Below, piece after piece: positions 58,801 through 64,000 of a DNA stretch of 64,000 nucleotides. A program made the translations under genes and the position numbers. Under the pieces are notes generated by a model that saw only the letters and a list, made by a program, of their open reading frames with translations, did no database searches and was not told the origin of the DNA. This DNA comes from Inia geoffrensis. Taxonomy: Eukaryota; Chordata; Mammalia; Artiodactyla; Iniidae. The stretch covers positions 71,532,784-71,596,783 of the forward strand of contig CM070910.1 of NCBI GenBank assembly GCA_036417435.1, in the 5' to 3' direction. The first letter of the stretch is position 1. The number at the start of each line of letters is the position of its first letter.

Positions 58801-61560
58801 GAAAAGTAGTTTCTATTCTTGAGAGGTTTCATTTCGGAAAACCTCAGACCTAAGTGCTCAGAACTAAAAAGCCCCAGTTGCCACCCCAAATTACCCGTTA
58901 TTGTAGAATGTTGCCTGGTACCATAGAATAAAAATACTTGAGTCCTGATCCAAATTTGGAATAATTTGGGTGCATTAACTTTGGGAATTCAGTCTTAAAC
59001 AATTGAAGTCACCAAATTATGTCCAGGAACTTTCAAAATAAGCTACAGAACAAAACTTAAAAATCCCCAACAGGAAAAATTGTTTCTACTTTTGTCATAA
59101 GAATTCCCACATTGCCAGAATCCATTTGCAATAAAAAGCTCCTGCAATTATTAAGAATCCATTCACTTGGGCTATTTTACTCATGTAAAAGCTATTTACG
59201 GTTTATGCCTCAAAATGTATCCCTCTCGGTATCATTTAAAAAATGAAAATCATGCTGCATTTACAGTTATATCCTGGTAAACACAAAAGTGCTGTAGAAT
59301 AAGATATCAGTGTCCTTTGAAAGAGCTATTATAAAAATTATGCACTGGTTATTATTCACTACAATCTACAAGTTAGCAGATTTTTGCCCAGGTTAGTGAT
59401 TTTGTTACAAACCTCATGATTGGTGATGTCAGGTTAAGAAGTACAGTAAATTCAAGCATCAATGTACCTCCTTGTGCTCCAAACATACAACAATGATGGA
59501 TGAGCTGAAAAAGAAAATTAAATATACATCGGTAAGCTCAAAAATAAGACCAGCATCACTGTGGACCAGAAATGGAACAATGCCCAAGTATGGAGCAGAT
59601 ATGCCATACATCTGCTGGGTTCCAAGCCTGGAAACAAGAAATAATGACCAAGGGTTCAGCTTGTGGTTGACTAAAAGGTACCAGAATCACTCCAAGTAAG
59701 GGAAGGACAGAGCCAGATCTACTCTGAACTTCTGTGGACTCTGTATCTTTGAATCTTTGCAGATGCACTAATTTCTCAAATTTCTCTAGAAAGGTGGTAT
59801 TGATTTGATTCATTACTTTTTATTATTTTGATAAGGAGAAGCAGTTTTAGGGGTTTCTACTTGGCCCTTCCTCCCAGAATAACTATTTCTCTGCAAGTTG
59901 AGGAATGAATATGGGCATTCTGCTGGCAGCCGGTTACGTCTACTCCAGTTATGCATTCAGGCACTAAGGAAATAAACTTGGGGTGGGTTCAGGACCCTCT
60001 GGCCAGACCCAGATCAAAAATCCATTTGTTACTTCACATTTATGAATACTGGATCACCGTGTGATTGGGGACCCCTAAGAATTAGCAGCAGTTCAAAGCT
60101 ATTATCCAGTATTTACTGAAAGTCTGAAAATGTCCATTATTCCAATAACAAGTCACCCTGGTAAATAGGTCCAGCTCACTTTGGGAAAGAAGAGGAGAAC
60201 AATTCACATCAATTTCTGGGAATGTAGCTGGGTCCATCTTCAAGCAGACTCTTTCTCTCCTTCCATCAAGAGGTTCTAAGTCTGTGAACTTGCTCAGGTA
60301 TGAGAGTTGAATTAGATCATGGCTTTCTAATATAGTGACACAGAATAAATTTCTATTCATCAAACTTAGAGTCTTTACCATGTATTAATATTAAGTAAGA
60401 CTTGCGTAAACTGTCAACCTATCTCAATCATAGACACAACGTGACCAATTAACCACCACCGAAGCTCTCTGCAAATCAAACGATTCTGATTGCTATTCCA
60501 GCCCTACCATGCATTAGAGTAACCATGCATACCTTATTTCTGGTGTTTAACTGCTGCTGACATCATTGAAGAAAAGATCCAACTGTCCTCAGAGAATCCA
60601 GGGAGACTTTATCAATGTTAGCATCTGCCACTGTCATCTATGGCCTGAAGAGAAGGATCACGACAGAGAATATCAATGATGCCATTTGGTCCTTCAATAG
60701 TATATTTTTCAAAGCCTTGGTGAAAGGAGTGTCTGCTGGACCATTAGAGAACAGAGTTAACGGGTGGGTGACCAGGTTGCACTTAGTAAGTCTCCAGCAT
60801 TCTTGCCTCCATATGCCTACGATTTTCTTCCTCTACAGTTTGTCAAGGCAGTTGTACCATCTGACTCTTTATTTACTTAACATAGGCCACCGTTGATTCT
60901 AGGTTTTATTAAATTAACCAAGCAATCTGTTAGAGACCAGGTCTGAAAGCAGTGATACGTGTTATGAGATCTTGAGGATGACCAGCTTTTCCCTGCAAGA
61001 AAATTACTCCAGTGGGTGTCATTGATATTCTTTAGACAAGAGAAAGCTAATGACCTCAGACAGGAGAGGAAAGGCTCTCGTAGTGAAAAGGAATGTTGCA
61101 GAATTCGGTGATCCAGTTTATACAGCTTCACCAATATCTACCCAGATGTCCCCAGACCAGTCCTCAGAGTTCCACTATAGCCGAATCAATGCCCCAACTT
61201 TAACATAAGAGTCATAGCAAGGTTGTAAATTCATCAGTGTTGTTTTGGTCACCTAAGTGTATAACGTATTAGTTATTAGAAATCTCAGCCATGCAGCTGT
61301 AAGAAATAAGGATTCTTTCACAGCAATCATAGATACTATCTAGCTTTCCTATTTGTGCTTTAAGTTGTAAATTTAAGCAACAATTTATTTTTTTAATGTT
61401 TCATGTTCTACAGTACAGTAATAAATAGCCAGTTCACGTCACAGTTCTACATTTTATGTCATCCACAACATTCTGTTAAAATGATACATGGTTTCTCAAA
61501 TTCTTAACTTTAATAACTCGACTCTGACAACTACTGATAAAAGGTTTTTAGCGTAAAAGT
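58801..61560. other. Unclassified block, possible old LTR-element interior
   Basis: About 2.8 kb not explained by SINE or LINE. Phrases such as ACCACCACCGAAGCTCTCTGCAAATC (60453), CATTGAAGAAAAGATCCAACTGTCC (60565) and GATCACGACAGAGAATATCAATGATGCC (60656) feel repeat-like, perhaps MaLR/ERVL interior, but I cannot name a family. No frame exceeds about 99 codons, so it is non-coding now. It could also be unique sequence. Confidence 0.3.
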
Positions 61561-62205
61561 TTTATAACATAGACACAAAAAGTACACAAATCGTAAAGGA
61601 CCATCTTGATAAGTTTTTACAAAATGAACACACCTTTGTTATCAACACCCAGGTCAAAAGGCAGGACATTATCAAAATACCATAAATCACTGGTTAGTCA
61701 CATATCACTGTTAGTCAATCCAAACATGAAAACTATCCTGATTTTCAAACTTATGGATTAGTTTTACCTAGTTTTAAACTCTCTGTATAAATTAAGTACA
61801 TAACTTTTAAAATCACCTTATGTTCCTAGAACAAACCCTAGGTTGGTTTGCTAATTTTCATTTATGATTTTTGTATCTATGTTCATGAGAGAGACTGGTC
61901 TCTACTTTTCCTATAATTTATTGGCCTTCTGAAGTTTGGGTACCAAGGTTTTGTTGGACTTATAAAATGAGTTGGAAATATTCACGTTCTCTTTCTAGTA
62001 TCTGCAAGAATTTGGATCAGGCTAGTGTTATTTCTTCCTGAAATAATGAGAAGAATTCATTAGCAAAACAATTTGATCTTGGAGTTTTCTTTGTGAGATT
62101 TTTGTTAACAGATTCAATTAACTAAAAAGATATAGAGTGTATTCGTTCCCTGTGGCTGCATAATAAATTACCACAAATTTGATGGCTTAAAAAATATAGA
62201 AACTG

Positions 62206-62429
62206 GGGCTTCCCTGGTGGCACAGTAGTTGAGAATCCGCCTGCTGATGTGGGGGACACGGGTTCGTGCCCCGGTCTGGGAAGATCCCACATGCCACGGA
62301 GCGGCTGGACCCGTGAGCCATGGCCACTGGGCCTGCGCGCGCGTCCAGAACCTGTTGCTCCGCAACGGGAGAGGCCACAACAGTGAGAGGCCCGCGTACC
62401 GCAAAAACAAACAAACAAACAAAAAAACC
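62206..62429 (+). mobile_element. CHR-family SINE nested in the LTR
   Basis: Head GGGCTTCCCTGGTGGCACAGTAG, body to GAGAGGCCCGCGTACCGC, tail of AAAACAAACAAACAAAC type. Several substitutions in the A box and body compared with the copy at 40603. Target duplication is imperfect (TAGAAACT before, CAGAAATT after). Confidence 0.93.
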
Positions 62430-62661
62430 AGAAATTATTCTCTCACAGTTTTGGAGGCCAGAAAGTCCAAAATCAGTGTGTCATCATGGCCACAGTTCCT
62501 CCAAAAACTCCTAGTGGCCAATCCTTCCTTGCCTTTGTCATTGGATTTCGAGCTCTCAGATAATCCAGGGTGACCTCATCTCAAGATCCTAAACTTAATT
62601 ACATCTATAAAGATCTTTTTTCCATAAAGTTGTATTCATAGAATCCTAGTGGACATATCTT

Positions 62662-62682
62662 CGGGGGGGTGGGGGGCGGGGC
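62662..62682. repeat. G-rich tract
   Basis: A run of G with single T and C interruptions near the outer end of the LTR. Likely a simple-repeat expansion. Confidence 0.8.
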
Positions 62683-63789
62683 ACCATTTAGCCCACTACT
62701 TAGAGCTATTCAGGTTTCCTATTCCCTTCCTATAATTTTGCAAATTTGTCTTTTTATGCTTACAGTTTTTAATAAAGTATGTTTTTCAAGAAAAGCTCCA
62801 TTTTTTCAAGAGTTCAAAATATATTGGTATAAAGACATTCACTGTTATCTTTTTAATGTTTGCAAAGTCTGTATTGATGTTACCTTATTTATTCCTGTTG
62901 TTGGTATTTTATGATTTCTCTCTTTTTTTTCTTCGTCAGTCTTGCCAAGGATTTATAAATTTTATTAATCTCTTCAAAGAACCACCTGCTGTCTTCATTG
63001 ATTCCCTCTTCTGAACTTTGTTTCGTAATTCACTGATTTCTATTCTTATCTATTATTTCCTTCCCTTGATATTTCATTTTTCTTTTTCTAATTTCATGAG
63101 ACAAAGCATAAATCATTGATTTCAGTCTTTTTAACTTTCCTAATATATGCGCTTAAGGTTATGTATTTTCTTTAAAGTACTCATTTGACACCCCTTCCCC
63201 AATTTTGATATGGCATATATTAATCATATTTGATTTAAACCATTTAAAATTTGCAATGTAATTTCTTCTTGGATTGTGTGTTATTTAGATATACATTATT
63301 TAATATTCAAGATGTTGGAGATTTCCTAGTTATCTCTTTGTTATTTATTTATAACCGGATTCCATTATATTCAGAGAACACGCAATGATTTCTCTCAAAT
63401 AATTTTTCTTCTGTCTAAAAATCTCTCTTTCTTATTTCTTTTAGTGCATGTTTTCTAGTGACACATTCTGTTTTTGTCTGAAAATATTTTTATTTTACTT
63501 TCATTATTGAAGGCTATTTGTTATGAATATAGAATTCGCAATTGGAGGGTTACTTTTTTTCAGTATTTTAAGGGTGTCATTTCACAGCCTTTTATCTTCC
63601 CATTTTTTAAAAAAGTCAGTTCTCAGTTTACTGTTGCTTATTTGAAGGTAATGTAGATTTGTTTTTCTGGTTGCTTTTAACAATCTTCTCTTTATCTTTA
63701 GTTTTCAGCTGTCTTATTATGATGTATATAATATTATTTTATTTATATTTACGCTGCTTGATTTATCCTGTTTGGGGTTCACTGAGTTT

Positions 63790-64000
63790 CTTTTTTTTTT
63801 AAATTTTATTAATTAATTTTATTTATTTATTTATTTTGGCTGTGTTGGGTCTTTGTTGCTCCGTGCAGGCTTTCTCTAGTTGGCAGTGAGTGGGGGCTGC
63901 TCTTCATTGCGGTACACAAGCTTCTCATTGCGGTGGCTTCTCTTGTTGTGGAGCACGGGCTCTAGGTGTGTGAGCTTCATTAGTTGTGGTGCATGGGCTC
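63790..64000 (-). mobile_element. CHR-2-like SINE, antisense, cut by window edge
   Basis: A T run and (TTTA)n tail at 63790-63835, then GGCTGTGTTGGGTCTTTGTTGC, GGCTTTCTCTAGTTGGCAGTGAG and TTGCGGTGGCTTCTCTTG. This is the longer CHR-2 form whose tail unit reads TTGGGTCTTCGTTGC. The head lies beyond the window. Confidence 0.85.

Larger units (their letters stand above)
62138..62700 (-). mobile_element. MaLR (MLT1-like) solo LTR nested in L1M
   Basis: Antisense LTR from TGTATTCGTTCCCTGTGGCTGC, through CCACAAATTTGATGGCTTAAAA, CTCTCACAGTTTTGGAGGCCAG, to the end near CACTACT. TAGAG at 62133-62137 and 62701-62705 is a 5-bp duplication, the size expected for ERVL-type integration. Removing the LTR restores the L1M text GATATAGAGCTATTCAGG. 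A CHR SINE is nested within. Confidence 0.75.
61560..63780 (-). mobile_element. Old L1M relic, antisense, interrupted by an LTR
   Basis: Antisense ORF2/ORF1-type text: TTGTATCTATGTTCATGAGAGAGACTGG, GGACTTATAAAATGAGTTGG, then after the interruption CTATTCAGGTTTCCTATTCCC, CTCTTCAAAGAACCACCTGC, and TTCTTCTTGGATTGTGTGTTATTTAG. Many stops. The break at 62132-62706 is the MaLR LTR. The portion before about 61820 is the less certain part. Confidence 0.75.

Noticed and set aside
60540..61200. Possible processed pseudogene of a host gene
   Set aside because: No frame on either strand shows a recognisable protein, no poly(A) tail or target duplication was found; left as an unclassified block.

Overview
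The window is mammalian nuclear DNA, almost certainly from a cetacean. The key evidence is eight copies of a tRNA-derived SINE whose head reads as the CHR family (CHR-2-like) of whales and dolphins: a TGGTGGCGCAGTGG A box, a GGTTCGTGCC-type B box, and an AGGCCCGCGTACCGC-A(n) end. L1 elements of the cetartiodactyl type support this. I find no host protein-coding exon, no RNA gene and no CRISPR. The window looks like intergenic or deep intronic sequence, and the real biology visible in it is retrotransposon history.

Layout. 1-7.1 kb: mostly unassigned sequence with one CHR SINE (365-580), an antisense L2, a MER5A-like hAT relic, an old L1 tail, a MIR and a CCA microsatellite. 7.1-11.6 kb: an internally deleted sense L1 carrying a CA microsatellite, then a MIR split by an antisense L1 3' end. 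11.6-27.6 kb: old L2, MIR and MaLR relics, a 34-bp perfect palindrome (12494-12527), a tiny inverted L1 (18.7 kb) and two more L1 3' ends. 27.6-36 kb: two CHR SINEs, a twin-primed L1 with a 17-bp target duplication, a short 3'-UTR-like retrocopy, and a Tigger/MER2-like DNA element. 38-42.5 kb: old sense L1 material with a MaLR LTR and a young L1 tail nested in it. 44.6-50.5 kb: two CHR SINEs, microsatellites, another inverted L1 and an L1 insertion carrying two 3' ends. 52.6-58.5 kb: the dominant feature, an almost full-length minus-strand L1 with an open ORF1 (301 codons) and an ORF2 of 1269 codons broken by only one in-frame TAA; its 5' end is inverted. 61.6-63.8 kb: a three-level nest (CHR SINE inside a solo MaLR LTR inside an old antisense L1). 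The right edge cuts through another CHR SINE.

The only protein-coding content is L1 ORF1 and ORF2. ORF1p (RNA-binding trimer) and ORF2p (endonuclease plus reverse transcriptase) are the machinery that would have made the L1 copies and, in trans, the SINE and retrocopy insertions seen here. ORF2 in this copy is truncated before the end of the reverse transcriptase region, so the locus is not expected to be autonomous. Repeat family names come from recognition of consensus features, not from a database search; subfamily names should be treated as provisional.
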